64,000 bases of DNA. Source: Polaromonas sp. Lineage in GTDB: Bacteria; Pseudomonadota; Gammaproteobacteria; Burkholderiales; Burkholderiaceae_C. Position numbers and translations under genes: made by a program. The stretch covers positions 1-64,000 of the forward strand of contig JANYGP010000024.1 of the NCBI GenBank assembly GCA_025362315.1, given 5' to 3'. Shown here one piece after another: positions 38,515 to 48,019 of the stretch (positions within the stretch are counted from its first letter, which is position 1; every line of letters begins with the position of its first letter). The notes beneath the pieces are model-generated. The model did not search any database. It was not told the DNA's origin and saw only the letters and a list, made by a program, of their open reading frames with translations.

Positions 38515-40314
38515 ATGACTTCTCAAATGCGATCCAATTATTGCGGCCTGGTGACTGAGGCTTTGATGGGCCAAACGGTGTCCCTGTGTGGCTGGGTCAA
38601 CCGCAGGCGTGACCATGGCGGCGTGATTTTTGTCGACTTGCGTGATCGTGAAGGCTATGTGCAGGTGGTGTGTGATCCTGATCGCGCTGACATGTTTGCC
38701 ACGGCAGAAGGTGTGCGCAACGAGTTCTGCATACAGGTCAAAGGCGTTGTCCGCGCGCGACCGGCCGGCACTGCCAATGACGGTCTGAAGAGCGGCAAGA
38801 TTGAAGTGCTTTGCCATGAAATGACAACGCTGAACCCCAGCGTCACGCCGCCGTTCCAGCTGGACGATGACAACTTGTCGGAAACCACGCGCCTGACGCA
38901 CCGCGTTCTGGACCTGCGCCGCCCGTACATGCAAAACAACCTGATGCTGCGCTACCGGGTTGCGATGGAGACCCGCAAATTTTTGGACGCCAATGGTTTT
39001 ATCGACATTGAAACGCCAATGCTGACCAAAAGCACACCGGAAGGCGCGCGCGATTACCTGGTGCCCAGCCGCGTGAACGAAGGCATGTTTTTCGCGCTGC
39101 CGCAAAGTCCGCAATTGTTCAAGCAATTGCTGATGGTGGCAGGGTTTGACCGTTACTACCAAATCACGAAATGCTTTCGCGACGAAGACCTGCGCGCAGA
39201 TCGCCAGCCTGAGTTCACACAGATTGATATTGAGACGTCCTTCATGGGCGAGCAGGACATCAGGGACATGTTTCAGGGGATGATCAGCAACATTTTCAAA
39301 ACCGTGTTGAACACGGATCTGGGTGAATTTCCGGTTATGGCTTATGCCGACGCGATGCATCGCTACGGCTCTGACAAGCCTGACTTGCGCATCAATATGG
39401 CGTTCACAGAACTGACCGATGTGATGGCTGATGTTGATTTCAAAGTGTTCAGCGTACCTGCCACAACACCGGGCGGCCGCGTGGTCGCGCTGCGGGTGGC
39501 TGGCGGCTCGGAAATGCCGCGCAGCGAGATTGACGCTTATACCGAATTTGTCAAAATTTACGGAGCCAAGGGCCTGGCCTGGATCAAGGTTAACGACATT
39601 GGCAAAGGCAAGGAAGGCTTGCAAAGCCCCATCGTCAAGAATATTCACGATTCGGCGATTGCCGAAATTTTAAAACGGACCGGCGCAGCCAATGGCGACC
39701 TGCTCTTCTTTGGCGCTGACAAAGCCAAAATTGTCAATGACAGCATCGGTGCGCTGCGCCTGAAGGTCGGCTTGAGCGCCCTGGGCAAGAAACTTGGCCT
39801 GTTTACGGCTGGCTGGAAACCACTGTGGGTGGTGGACTTTCCAATGTTTGAACACGACGAAGCCAACAACCGCTGGAGCGCCGTACACCACCCGTTCACA
39901 GCGCCCAAAGACGGGCATGAGGACTGGATGGACACAGACCCAGGCAAGTGCATAGCCAAGGCTTACGACATGGTGCTCAATGGCTGGGAGTTGGGTGGCG
40001 GCTCGGTGCGTATCCACCGGGCCGATGTGCAGAGCAAAGTGTTTGATGCGCTCAAGATTGGACCGGAAGAAGCACAGGAAAAGTTTGGCTTTTTGCTTGA
40101 CGCGTTGCAATACGGCGCACCGCCCCATGGCGGCCTGGCTTTTGGTCTGGACCGCATTGTGACCATGATGACGGGTGCCGAATCCATCCGCGATGTGATT
40201 GCCTTTCCGAAAACCCAACGTGCCCAATGCCTGCTGACCCATGCGCCCAGTGCCGTGGACGAAAAACAGCTCAAGGAATTGCACATTCGCTTGCGGACAC
40301 CGGCGGCGGCATAG
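38515..40314 (+). CDS. aspS: Aspartyl-tRNA synthetase
   Basis: AspRS charges tRNA-Asp, and in organisms that lack AsnRS also tRNA-Asn. The 599-residue class II synthetase has the N-terminal anticodon-binding OB domain ([22 protein letters not shown]), motif 2 region [17 protein letters not shown], the GAD insertion and motif 3 [10 protein letters not shown]. The ATG at 38515 is the likely start; one at 38527 is possible. Whether it is discriminating cannot be settled by reading. Confidence 0.96.
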   Translation: MTSQMRSNYCGLVTEALMGQTVSLCGWVNRRRDHGGVIFVDLRDREGYVQVVCDPDRADMFATAEGVRNEFCIQVKGVVRARPAGTANDGLKSGKIEVLCHEMTTLNPSVTPPFQLDDDNLSETTRLTHRVLDLRRPYMQNNLMLRYRVAMETRKFLDANGFIDIETPMLTKSTPEGARDYLVPSRVNEGMFFALPQSPQLFKQLLMVAGFDRYYQITKCFRDEDLRADRQPEFTQIDIETSFMGEQDIRDMFQGMISNIFKTVLNTDLGEFPVMAYADAMHRYGSDKPDLRINMAFTELTDVMADVDFKVFSVPATTPGGRVVALRVAGGSEMPRSEIDAYTEFVKIYGAKGLAWIKVNDIGKGKEGLQSPIVKNIHDSAIAEILKRTGAANGDLLFFGADKAKIVNDSIGALRLKVGLSALGKKLGLFTAGWKPLWVVDFPMFEHDEANNRWSAVHHPFTAPKDGHEDWMDTDPGKCIAKAYDMVLNGWELGGGSVRIHRADVQSKVFDALKIGPEEAQEKFGFLLDALQYGAPPHGGLAFGLDRIVTMMTGAESIRDVIAFPKTQRAQCLLTHAPSAVDEKQLKELHIRLRTPAAA

Positions 40315-40351
40315 TCTCAAATTGCAGGGCAGCCTTTTCAAAGCAAAGGGT

Positions 40352-40801
40352 GTGAATAAAAACTTCAAAATCCCCGAGTCTGTTCTGGTCGTCATTCATA
40401 CGCCAGCTCTTGATGTGCTGTTGATTGAGCGCACTGACCATCCCGGGTTCTGGCAGAGTGTGACGGGCTCCAGAGACACCCTGCATGAAGATTTGCAAAC
40501 GACGGCCCAGCGTGAAGTGAAGGAAGAAACTGGTATTTTTCTGCCTCTTCAGGATTTCATCAATTGGTCTGTCTCCAATGTTTACGATATCTACCCAGCC
40601 TGGCAGCATCGCTATCCGCCGGGCATGACCAGAAACACAGAGCACGTGTTCAGCTTGTGTGTGCTGCCTGGTACGCAGATTCAACTGAGCCCTGCAGAGC
40701 ACACAGCATTTCAGTGGCTTGATTACCGCATGGCCGCCGATGCCTGCTATTCCCCTTCCAACGCAGAAGCAATCCTGATGTTGCCCCGATTTTTGACGTA
40801 A
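40352..40801 (+). CDS. nudB: Dihydroneopterin triphosphate diphosphatase (Nudix)
   Basis: NudB removes pyrophosphate from dihydroneopterin triphosphate, the product of GTP cyclohydrolase I, in folate synthesis. The 149-residue protein has the Nudix box in the form GSRDTLHEDLQTTAQREVKE then ETGI, with one extra residue before the first Glu compared with the strict pattern. No ATG lies at the right place; GTG at 40352 fits homology, and a TTG at 40322 is an alternative. The gene folE lies about 4 kb downstream. Confidence 0.85.
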   Translation: MNKNFKIPESVLVVIHTPALDVLLIERTDHPGFWQSVTGSRDTLHEDLQTTAQREVKEETGIFLPLQDFINWSVSNVYDIYPAWQHRYPPGMTRNTEHVFSLCVLPGTQIQLSPAEHTAFQWLDYRMAADACYSPSNAEAILMLPRFLT

Positions 40802-40810
40802 CCTCGGGGC

Positions 40811-42061
40811 ATGAAGTCAAGGCGCCAGAGCATTGAAAGGGTTCAGCACAGTGCTGAAGATCTACGCCTTTACCAGGGCGGGCGTGAATATTTTCCGGCG
40901 TTGATTCAGGCAATCGACAATGCGTCGGCACGGGTGCAAATGGAAACCTACCTGTTCAATATTTTTGGCACAGGTGCAGACGTGGCCAATGCCCTGATTC
41001 GCGCGGCCCAGCGCGGCGTGACCGTGCAGGTGATGGTTGATGGCATTGGCTCGGCTGCGCTACCGCCTGAATGGCAGGAGAAAATACGCAATGCGGGTGT
41101 TCAGTGGTGTGTCTATTCCCCCGTGGCTTCGACTTGGGCCATCCTGCAGCCGCTTGCCTGGCGCCGATTGCATCGCAAGTTGTGTGTGGTCGACCAGCGC
41201 ATCATGTTTTGCGGCGGCATCAATGTGCTGGACGATTTGTATGACCCAAACCATGGCACTTTGACTGAGCCCCGTTTTGACTTTGCCATCTCTTGTACAG
41301 GCGCGGTGGCAGTTGACACCGCCCAGGCCGTGACGGTGTTGTGGTGGCGCGTGCAGGCCGGTTTCAGCGCGCGTCAGCACCACCTGGCTGCTGCATGGGA
41401 CAAGTTCAAGGCAGCTGGTTACGGCGGCCGTACAACAGACGCGCTTGCACCAGCATCATCCCGTCAGGGCCTCGCTGCCATGCCAGTTGCCCATGTGGTG
41501 CTGGTGCTTCGGGACAACTTGCGCAACCGGAGCAGCATTGAGAAAAGTTACCTCAGGGCCATCAAAAATGCCAAGCTCAACATCGTGATTGCCAATGCCT
41601 ATTTTCTGCCGGGCGGCATGCTGCGCCGCGCATTGATTGATGCGGCGCGGCGAGGCGTCAAGGTCACTGTTCTGCTACAGGGCAAATACGAATACTTCAT
41701 GCAATACCACGCATCCAGGCCGGTATACGATGCGCTGCTCGCGGAAGGCATTGAGATTTATGCCTATGCCAAAAGCTTTCTGCATGCCAAGGTGGCTGTC
41801 ATTGATGGTCACTGGGCAACAGTGGGTTCGTCGAATCTTGATCCCTTGAGCCTGCTGCTGGCGCGTGAAGCCAATGTGGTGATCGAAAGCGTGGCATTTG
41901 CAAAAGAGTTGCAGGGCCATCTTTTGAATGAAGGTGTTTTGCAAAATTGCCGGATTGACCCGACAGCACACGCCCAAAGGTCACTGCTCAACCGCATGCT
42001 GGACTGGTTTGCCTATAGCGTGATGCGGTCTTTGTTATGGCTGACTGGCAAGCGCTATTGA
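40811..42061 (+). CDS. clsB: Cardiolipin synthase B (phospholipase D family)
   Basis: The 416-residue protein carries two phospholipase D HKD motifs: HRKLCVVDQRIMFCGG near residue 119 and HAKVAVIDGHWATVGSSN near residue 319. These define two-domain PLD transferases that make cardiolipin or move phosphatidyl groups. No N-terminal membrane pair is seen, which fits ClsB rather than ClsA. It follows nudB after nine bases. Confidence 0.9.
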   Translation: MKSRRQSIERVQHSAEDLRLYQGGREYFPALIQAIDNASARVQMETYLFNIFGTGADVANALIRAAQRGVTVQVMVDGIGSAALPPEWQEKIRNAGVQWCVYSPVASTWAILQPLAWRRLHRKLCVVDQRIMFCGGINVLDDLYDPNHGTLTEPRFDFAISCTGAVAVDTAQAVTVLWWRVQAGFSARQHHLAAAWDKFKAAGYGGRTTDALAPASSRQGLAAMPVAHVVLVLRDNLRNRSSIEKSYLRAIKNAKLNIVIANAYFLPGGMLRRALIDAARRGVKVTVLLQGKYEYFMQYHASRPVYDALLAEGIEIYAYAKSFLHAKVAVIDGHWATVGSSNLDPLSLLLAREANVVIESVAFAKELQGHLLNEGVLQNCRIDPTAHAQRSLLNRMLDWFAYSVMRSLLWLTGKRY

Positions 42062-42078
42062 TCTGCTAATAATTGGAT

Positions 42079-43164
42079 ATGCAAGACCTGATCATTCAAC
42101 GACCTGAAGGCCTGTATTGCCCTCCAGGCGACTTTTACATTGATCCATGGCGCCCTGTTGAACGCGCTGTTATCACCCATGCACATGCTGACCATGCTCG
42201 TACCGGACACGGCCACTATCTGGCCGCAGCCCCGGCGGAAGGTGTGCTCAGAGCCCGGCTGGGTCAGGGCATTGCATTGCAAGCTGTCCAGTATGGGGAC
42301 ACAGTCAGCCACAACGGCGTGACTGTGTCGCTGCATCCGGCAGGTCACGTGCTGGGGTCTGCGCAAGTGCGCTTGCAGCATGGCGGCCAAACCTGGGTGG
42401 CAAGTGGCGACTACAAGGTTGCGCCAGACGCCACCTGCATGCCGTTTGAAGCGGTTCGCTGCGACGTGTTCATCACCGAGTCAACTTTTGGAATGCCAAT
42501 TTATCGCTGGCGACCGGATCCGGAAGTGTTTGCTGAAATCAACGCATGGTGGGCAGCCAACGCAGCAGTGGGCCGGGCCAGCGTGCTGATGTGCTACAGC
42601 TTTGGCAAGGCGCAGCGCGTTTTGAGCGGGGTTGATGCATCCATCGCGCCAATAGTCGTGCACAGTGCAATCCAGACGCTCAACACCGCGTATCGCGATG
42701 CGGGCGTTGCTTTGCCTGAAACCCGTCTGGTCACAGAGGTCGGTGACCCAGCAGACTTCAAACGTGCCCTTGTTTTGTGCCCACCGAGCGCTGCAACAGG
42801 CCCGTGGATCAAAAGATTTGGCGACTTCAGTGATTCTTTTGCCAGTGGCTGGATGCAACTTCGAGGTGCTCGCAGGCGCGGCGGTTACGACAAGGGATTT
42901 GTGCTCAGTGACCACGCCGACTGGCCAGGCCTGATGGGTGCGATTGGCGCGACTGGTGCCAACCGGATCATCGTCACGCACGGCAGTATTCCAGTCATGG
43001 TGAGGTACCTGTCAGAGCAAGGCCTGCAGGCGGAGTCCTTTGACACTGAATATGGCGATGATGCGGCGGAAGAAAAAGCAGAAGGCATCAAAGAAGAACG
43101 GAAAGACGATAAAAAAGAAGATCGGAAAGACGATAAAAAAGAGCTGGGTACGGCCGTCCATTGA
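42079..43164 (+). CDS. Ligase-associated DNA exonuclease (metallo-beta-lactamase fold)
   Basis: The 361-residue protein has the metal site HAHADH (His34, His36, Asp38, His39), AGHVLGSAQ and SGDYK, typical of beta-CASP/MBL nucleases paired with ATP-dependent ligases in bacterial DNA damage response. The C-terminal 30 residues are highly charged and contain a 24-base tandem duplication. The ATG at 42079 is preferred over a TTG at 42073. Its stop overlaps the TTG start of the ligase, so the two are coupled. Confidence 0.9.
   Translation: MQDLIIQRPEGLYCPPGDFYIDPWRPVERAVITHAHADHARTGHGHYLAAAPAEGVLRARLGQGIALQAVQYGDTVSHNGVTVSLHPAGHVLGSAQVRLQHGGQTWVASGDYKVAPDATCMPFEAVRCDVFITESTFGMPIYRWRPDPEVFAEINAWWAANAAVGRASVLMCYSFGKAQRVLSGVDASIAPIVVHSAIQTLNTAYRDAGVALPETRLVTEVGDPADFKRALVLCPPSAATGPWIKRFGDFSDSFASGWMQLRGARRRGGYDKGFVLSDHADWPGLMGAIGATGANRIIVTHGSIPVMVRYLSEQGLQAESFDTEYGDDAAEEKAEGIKEERKDDKKEDRKDDKKELGTAVH
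43099..43142 (+). repeat. Two tandem copies of a 24-base unit at the exonuclease 3' end
   Basis: The 20 bases CGGAAAGACGATAAAAAAGA occur at 43099-43118 and again at 43123-43142, a 24-base period. The units encode an eight-residue Lys/Asp/Glu/Arg peptide. In-frame gain or loss of units would change the charged tail length without affecting the nuclease domain. Confidence 0.9.
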
Positions 43165-44855
43165 AACACTTTGCCGACCTCTTTACGGAACTGGACAGCA
43201 CCACATCCACCCTGGCCAAAGTCGCTGCCATGCAGGCGTATTTCAAAGTGGCACCCCCGCAAGATGCAGCGTGGGCCGTGTATTTTTTGTCTGGTGGCAA
43301 GCCCCGGCAGGTGGTCAAAACCGCTGCGTTGCGGGCACTTGCCTGTGAGGCAGCAGGCATTGACGACTGGTTGTTTGACGAGTGCTATCACGCGGTCGGT
43401 GACCTGGCCGAAACCATTGCCTATGTGCTTCCACTGGATTTTGAGCCTTCTGATGTGGGGCTTGCTGTGTGGATGGAAGAGCGATTGCTGCCCCTGCGCG
43501 GTTTGAGCGAGGAAGAGACTGCTTTTCGCATCAAACGCTATTGGCGTGAATTGGATGCGCGGGGGCGGTTTTTACTGATCAAACTGGTCGGAGGCAGCTT
43601 TCGCGTGGGTGTCAGCAAGTTGCTGGTGCAACGCGCACTGGCTGCACACGCAGGGCTGGACGCCAAACGGGTGGCCCAGCGCATGATGGGTTATGCCGAT
43701 GCCAAAGTGTTGCCAACTGCCCGAAAATTTCAGGCATTGATTGCCCACACTGAAAGCGGCGCATCTGATGTCATGGACGCAGGTCAGCCCTACCCGTTTT
43801 TTCTGGCACATCAGCTTGATGCAGTGCTGGGTGAATTTGACGCCAAACTGGGCCCTGTCAGCAACTGGCAAGTCGAGTGGAAATACGACGGCATACGTGG
43901 GCAAATCGTCAAGCGGGCAGGGCAGGTCTGGGTCTGGTCGCGAGGTGAAGAACTGGTGACGGAGCGTTTCCCGGAAATTGTGGCGCTGGCCTCCGGCCTG
44001 CCCGACGGCACGGTGCTGGACGGTGAAATCATGGTGTGGGTTGCAAACGCGCCAGCCGCGTTTGCGTTGTTGCAGCAGCGCATCGGGCGTAAAACATTGG
44101 GTAAAAAAATTCTTGCTGATGCTCCGGTCACCTTCATGGCCTACGACGTGCTGGAAGCCAACGGGCAGGACATCCGAATGCAGCCCCAGCATGCAAGGCG
44201 GCAACAGCTTGAGCAAATTCTGAGCGGAAGCGAATTGAAACTTTCACCGATTGAGCGTCTTCAATCATGGGCTGACTTTGCCTTGTTGCGCGGTGAATCC
44301 AGGGCGCGTGGTGTTGAAGGGTTCATGCTCAAGCGCATGGACGCTGCCTACGGGACTGGCCGCACCAAGGCAGACGGCTTGTGGTGGAAATGGAAGATAG
44401 ACCCCATGACCATTGACTGCGTTCTGATCTATGCGCAAGCAGGTCACGGCCGCAGGGCGTCGCTGTATACCGACTACACATTTGCGGTGTGGAATCGCCC
44501 TCCGGCTGATGCGCAGGAAGCGCAGGCCGTTGTCAAAGCCATTGAAAAACGTGACCCTGCCCAGGAGGGCGCACTGCAACTGGTGGCCTTCGCCAAAGCG
44601 TATTCCGGGCTGACAGACGAGGAATTCAAACAAATTGACAGCGTGGTCCGCAAAACAACGCTGGAAAAGTTTGGACCGGTACGCAGCGTCAAACCAACGC
44701 TGGTGTTCGAGCTGGGCTTTGAAGGCATTAATTTCAGCCCACGTCATAAAAGCGGCATTGCGGTGCGGTTTCCGCGCATGCTGCGCATTCGGCATGACAA
44801 ACCCATGCATGAAGCCAACACTCTGGAAGACCTGAAAATGCTATTAAAAACGTAG
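43161..44855 (+). CDS. ATP-dependent DNA ligase (damage-response type)
   Basis: The 564-residue protein has an N-terminal DNA-binding domain, an adenylation domain with the active lysine Lys241 in WKYDGIRGQIVKR, and an OB-fold C-terminal domain (GRTKADGLWWKWK motif V region). It belongs to the group found with the MBL exonuclease and an Lhr-type helicase. The start is a TTG at 43161 overlapping the exonuclease stop. The last codon and stop (44850-44855) fall inside a dispersed repeat copy. Confidence 0.92.
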   Translation: MKHFADLFTELDSTTSTLAKVAAMQAYFKVAPPQDAAWAVYFLSGGKPRQVVKTAALRALACEAAGIDDWLFDECYHAVGDLAETIAYVLPLDFEPSDVGLAVWMEERLLPLRGLSEEETAFRIKRYWRELDARGRFLLIKLVGGSFRVGVSKLLVQRALAAHAGLDAKRVAQRMMGYADAKVLPTARKFQALIAHTESGASDVMDAGQPYPFFLAHQLDAVLGEFDAKLGPVSNWQVEWKYDGIRGQIVKRAGQVWVWSRGEELVTERFPEIVALASGLPDGTVLDGEIMVWVANAPAAFALLQQRIGRKTLGKKILADAPVTFMAYDVLEANGQDIRMQPQHARRQQLEQILSGSELKLSPIERLQSWADFALLRGESRARGVEGFMLKRMDAAYGTGRTKADGLWWKWKIDPMTIDCVLIYAQAGHGRRASLYTDYTFAVWNRPPADAQEAQAVVKAIEKRDPAQEGALQLVAFAKAYSGLTDEEFKQIDSVVRKTTLEKFGPVRSVKPTLVFELGFEGINFSPRHKSGIAVRFPRMLRIRHDKPMHEANTLEDLKMLLKT

Positions 44856-44887
44856 CTGTTAGCGCCCGTATTACTTGGGCTACAGCA
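44840..44887 (+). repeat. Dispersed repeat copy spanning the ligase stop codon
   Basis: It begins with GCTATTAAAAACGTAGCTG, in which TAG is the ligase stop codon, and continues with TTAGCGCCCGTATTACTTGG and GCTACAGC. Orientation is the same as the copies at 26945 and 30865. The C-terminal residues L-L-K-T of the ligase are repeat-encoded. Confidence 0.9.
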
Positions 44888-44947
44888 TTAAAATCTCAAC
44901 AAAATTCAGATCCAAATGATTTTGGCAGTGTTTGGTAACATGTGACC

Positions 44948-45670
44948 ATGCTTATGGAAACAAAACAAACATTGCCAACCAGCCTGGACGAAGGCACACC
45001 CGTGTCTGTCAAGATTCGCGAGCGGCTTTTGGCTGCCAAAAAGCGGTTCAATGCCAATGACAATATCTCCCACTTCATGGTTCCGGGCGAGCTTGAAAAG
45101 CTGCTGGATGAAGTGGAAGTCAAAATGCAGGGCGTGCTTGACAGCATGGTGATTGACACTGAAAACGACCACAACACCAACAACACTGCACGCCGCGTGG
45201 CTAAGATGTATTTGACTGAAGTGTTCAAAGGCAGGTATGTCCCGGCACCCGCCGTGACCGAGTTTCCAAATGCAGAGCATTTGAACGAGTTGATGATTGT
45301 TGGTCCCATCACTGTCCGCAGTGCCTGCTCCCATCACTTGTGCCCCGTCATCGGAAAAGTCTGGATTGGTGTGCTGCCCAACGAACATACCAATGTCATT
45401 GGCTTGTCGAAGTACGCCCGCCTGGCGGAATGGGTGATGGGTCGGCCCCAGATTCAGGAAGAGGCGGTCGTGCAATTGGCGGATCTGATCATGGATAAAA
45501 CATCGCCGGATGGCCTGGCCATCGTCATGGAAGCAACGCACTTTTGCATGGGCTGGCGCGGCGTGAAGGACCTGGACAGCAAGATGATCAACTCGGTAAT
45601 GCGGGGTGTCTTTTTGAAAGACCCCAACTTGCGGCGCGAATTCCTGTCACTCATTCCCAAATCTTCTTAA
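44948..45670 (+). CDS. folE: GTP cyclohydrolase I
   Basis: FolE converts GTP to 7,8-dihydroneopterin triphosphate, opening the folate pathway. The 240-residue protein has the conserved TVRSACSHHLCPVIGKVWIG zinc and substrate region and HFCMGWRGVKD near the C-terminus. Starts at 44942 (GTG), 44948 and 44954 (ATG) are all in frame and give N-termini that differ by a few residues. It is preceded by a gene-free gap of about 90 bases that holds a dispersed repeat. Confidence 0.95.
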   Translation: MLMETKQTLPTSLDEGTPVSVKIRERLLAAKKRFNANDNISHFMVPGELEKLLDEVEVKMQGVLDSMVIDTENDHNTNNTARRVAKMYLTEVFKGRYVPAPAVTEFPNAEHLNELMIVGPITVRSACSHHLCPVIGKVWIGVLPNEHTNVIGLSKYARLAEWVMGRPQIQEEAVVQLADLIMDKTSPDGLAIVMEATHFCMGWRGVKDLDSKMINSVMRGVFLKDPNLRREFLSLIPKSS

Positions 45671-45697
45671 CTTTAAAACAACCCCGAGAACCCCCGA

Positions 45698-46123
45698 ATG
45701 TTGGTACGCCTCCTTTACGCCAGCCGCCTCGTTGACACCCAGTCCACGACAGCAACTGAATCCATCCTGGCGCAGTCACGTGCCCACAACCCGGCCAGCG
45801 GCATCACTGGCATTCTTTGCTACGGTGGCGGTATTTTTCTGCAGGCGCTGGAAGGCGGGCGCATGCAGGTCAGCGAGCTGTATTCGCACATCCAGAAAGA
45901 CACGCGCCACAAGGATGTGGTGCTGCTGCACTACGAAGAAATCATGGAGCGCCGTTTTGGCGGCTGGACGATGGGGCAGGTTAACGTGGCAAAACTCAAC
46001 ACCTCCATCTTGTTGAAGTATTCAGAAAAGCCCGAGTTCAATCCGTATGCTGTTTCGGGCCATGTTTCACTGGCGCTGCTGGAGGAGTTGATGGCAACTG
46101 CCAGCATCATCGGACGGTCTTGA
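45698..46123 (+). CDS. BLUF domain blue-light sensor
   Basis: The 141-residue protein is a single BLUF domain that binds FAD and responds to blue light. All key positions are present with AppA-like spacing: Tyr7, Asn31 and Gln49 of the flavin hydrogen-bond network, then Trp90 and Met92. A short C-terminal helix (residues about 120-141) has no attached output domain, so the signal must pass by protein contact. It lies 27 bases after folE and ends in a terminator. Confidence 0.93.
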   Translation: MLVRLLYASRLVDTQSTTATESILAQSRAHNPASGITGILCYGGGIFLQALEGGRMQVSELYSHIQKDTRHKDVVLLHYEEIMERRFGGWTMGQVNVAKLNTSILLKYSEKPEFNPYAVSGHVSLALLEELMATASIIGRS

Positions 46124-46149
46124 TTTGTAGCTGCAGCTGTGTTCTCCTG

Positions 46150-46172
46150 GGGCTGCCGCGTGCAGCCCTTTT
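46150..46172 (+). terminator. Rho-independent terminator after the BLUF gene
   Basis: A seven-base-pair stem (GGGCTGC / GCAGCCC) with a five-base loop is followed by TTTT. It sits 26 bases after the BLUF stop and just before the EamA gene. Confidence 0.75.
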
Positions 46173-46187
46173 GCTTGGGCATGTGCG

Positions 46188-47069
46188 TTGCCACTAGCAG
46201 CATTGTTTTTGGTACTGACGGGTGCATTGATCCATGCGCTTTGGAACATTGCAGCCAAAAAAGCGGGTGGTGACGCGCGCTTTACTTTTTTCTGCGCAGT
46301 CACGATGTTTGTCTTTTGGTCGCCGCTGAGCATCTGGCTGGGATGGCATGTTGTGCCGACTTGGGGCTGGCTGGAGTGGACAGTGATCGCCATCAGCGGC
46401 TTTGTGCACTGGGTGTACTTTGTCTGCTTGCTGACTGGGTATCGCAAGAGCGATTTGACTGTTGTTTACCCGGTGGCGCGGGGTAGTGCCCCCTTGTTGT
46501 CTTCCGGCGTAGCAGTCATTGTTTTTGGTGAAAAGTTTTCTGCTTTTGGCGCATTGGGCATTGCAGGTGTGGTGGTAGGCGTGTTTTTAATTGCCGGTGG
46601 ACCGGCGCTGTTTCGTGCAGCCCATGACCCCATCAAACGCGAACGCATCACCTCTGGCATGTTTTGGGGCGCACTGACAGGGGCACTCATTGCCTGCTAC
46701 ACAATCTTGGACGCTTGGGCTGTCAAGGTGCTGATGCTGTCACCCATCCTGTTTGATTATTGGTGCAATGTGCTGCGCATGCCCTACAGTTCCATCGCCG
46801 TGCTCAAAGACATCCCGCAAGCCAGACGCTTGTGGGTATTGCAGTGGAAATATGCGCTGATTGTGGGCATTTTCAGCCCGATGGGTTATGTGCTGGTTTT
46901 GTACGCCGCTCAAATTGCTCCCGTGAGTCACGTTGCACCAGCACGGGAAGTCAGCATGCTGTTTGCAGCACTGATAGGTGGGCAGTTGCTGGGTGAAAGC
47001 GACCGCGGCTTGCGCATTCTGGGTGCCTGCTGCATTGCTGCTGGCGTGATGGCGCTGGCTTTGGGTTAA
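46188..47069 (+). CDS. EamA/DMT family transporter
   Basis: The 293-residue protein has about ten membrane helices in two EamA halves, opening with ALFLVLTGALIHALWNIAAK and containing VVYPVARGSAPLLSS at the end of the first half. The family exports metabolites or drugs; the substrate here is unknown. No ATG is in frame near the N-terminus, so I infer a TTG start at 46188. Confidence 0.82.
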   Translation: MPLAALFLVLTGALIHALWNIAAKKAGGDARFTFFCAVTMFVFWSPLSIWLGWHVVPTWGWLEWTVIAISGFVHWVYFVCLLTGYRKSDLTVVYPVARGSAPLLSSGVAVIVFGEKFSAFGALGIAGVVVGVFLIAGGPALFRAAHDPIKRERITSGMFWGALTGALIACYTILDAWAVKVLMLSPILFDYWCNVLRMPYSSIAVLKDIPQARRLWVLQWKYALIVGIFSPMGYVLVLYAAQIAPVSHVAPAREVSMLFAALIGGQLLGESDRGLRILGACCIAAGVMALALG

Positions 47070-47086
47070 CAGAGGGTCTTTGGCAC

Positions 47087-47926
47087 ATGGTCATCATCGG
47101 TTGTGATTTTTCTTCGAGTCCGTCAAAACGCAAGCCTGTGGTGATTGCCGTGTCAGAGACTGCACGCGAGCTTGAAAACACCAAACTTAATAAATCAGAG
47201 CCTTGTGTGCTGTTGAAGACAGAACGCTTTGACACACTGGATGCATGGCAGCTGTGGCTGCAAGCCCAGCCGCAATGGGTAGGTGGTTTTGATCTGCCTT
47301 TTGGTTTGCCACGGGAACTGGTTGAAACGCTCGAATGGCCTTGCGACTGGGCGGCCTGCATTGACCATTACGCGGGGCACTCGCGCGAAGACATTCGGCG
47401 TATTTTCAAGGCGTTTTGCGATGCCCGACCTGTCGGCGGCAAGTTTGCGCATCGCGCTGCTGATGGGCCGGCTGGCAGCAGCTCCAGCATGAAGTGGGTC
47501 AACCCGCCTGTGGCCTACATGCTGCACGCAGGTGTACCGCGTTTGATTCAAACAGGTTGCGACTTTCCGGGCTTGTACGCTGGCAACGCCGACAAGGTGG
47601 CGCTGGAAGCTTACCCAGGGCTGCTCGCCCGTGAGGTGCTGGGAAACCGGAGTTACAAAAGCGACAGCAAGCCTAAACAGACACCCGAACGTCTAATTGC
47701 CCGCAAAGATCTGATCACTGCACTGGAACTGGGTCAAACACGTCTGGGTTTGCGATTGAAGTTGACCCACGCCCAACGCGACATGCTGGCAGCCGATGCA
47801 TCAGGCGATGCGCTGGATGCCGTCCTTTGCATGGTGCAGGCCACATGGGCGTACAGGCAGGGAGCCCCCCGATACGGCATGCCGTTGATGGCAGACCCGC
47901 TTGAAGGCTGGATCATCACGGCTTGA
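47087..47926 (+). CDS. DUF429 domain protein
   Basis: The 279-residue protein opens with IIGCDFSSSPSKRKPVVIAV, followed by FDLPFGLP and later KVALEAYPGLLAREVLG and DALDAVLCMVQA, which fit DUF429 (RNase H-like fold, predicted nuclease). The function has not been established. The ATG at 47087 follows the EamA gene by 17 bases. Confidence 0.8.
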   Translation: MVIIGCDFSSSPSKRKPVVIAVSETARELENTKLNKSEPCVLLKTERFDTLDAWQLWLQAQPQWVGGFDLPFGLPRELVETLEWPCDWAACIDHYAGHSREDIRRIFKAFCDARPVGGKFAHRAADGPAGSSSSMKWVNPPVAYMLHAGVPRLIQTGCDFPGLYAGNADKVALEAYPGLLAREVLGNRSYKSDSKPKQTPERLIARKDLITALELGQTRLGLRLKLTHAQRDMLAADASGDALDAVLCMVQATWAYRQGAPRYGMPLMADPLEGWIITA

Positions 47927-48019
47927 AAGAACGACTGAATCAAAGCTCAAATTGACATCGCAGCAAAGCAGGGCAGGGCAAAGCAGGACTCAAACATAAA
48001 ATCTAGGCAAAGGGAATTC

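Noticed and set aside
38509-39648. 379-codon open frame on the minus strand opposite aspS
   Set aside because: Antisense shadow with His/Val/Arg-rich composition; aspS is intact.
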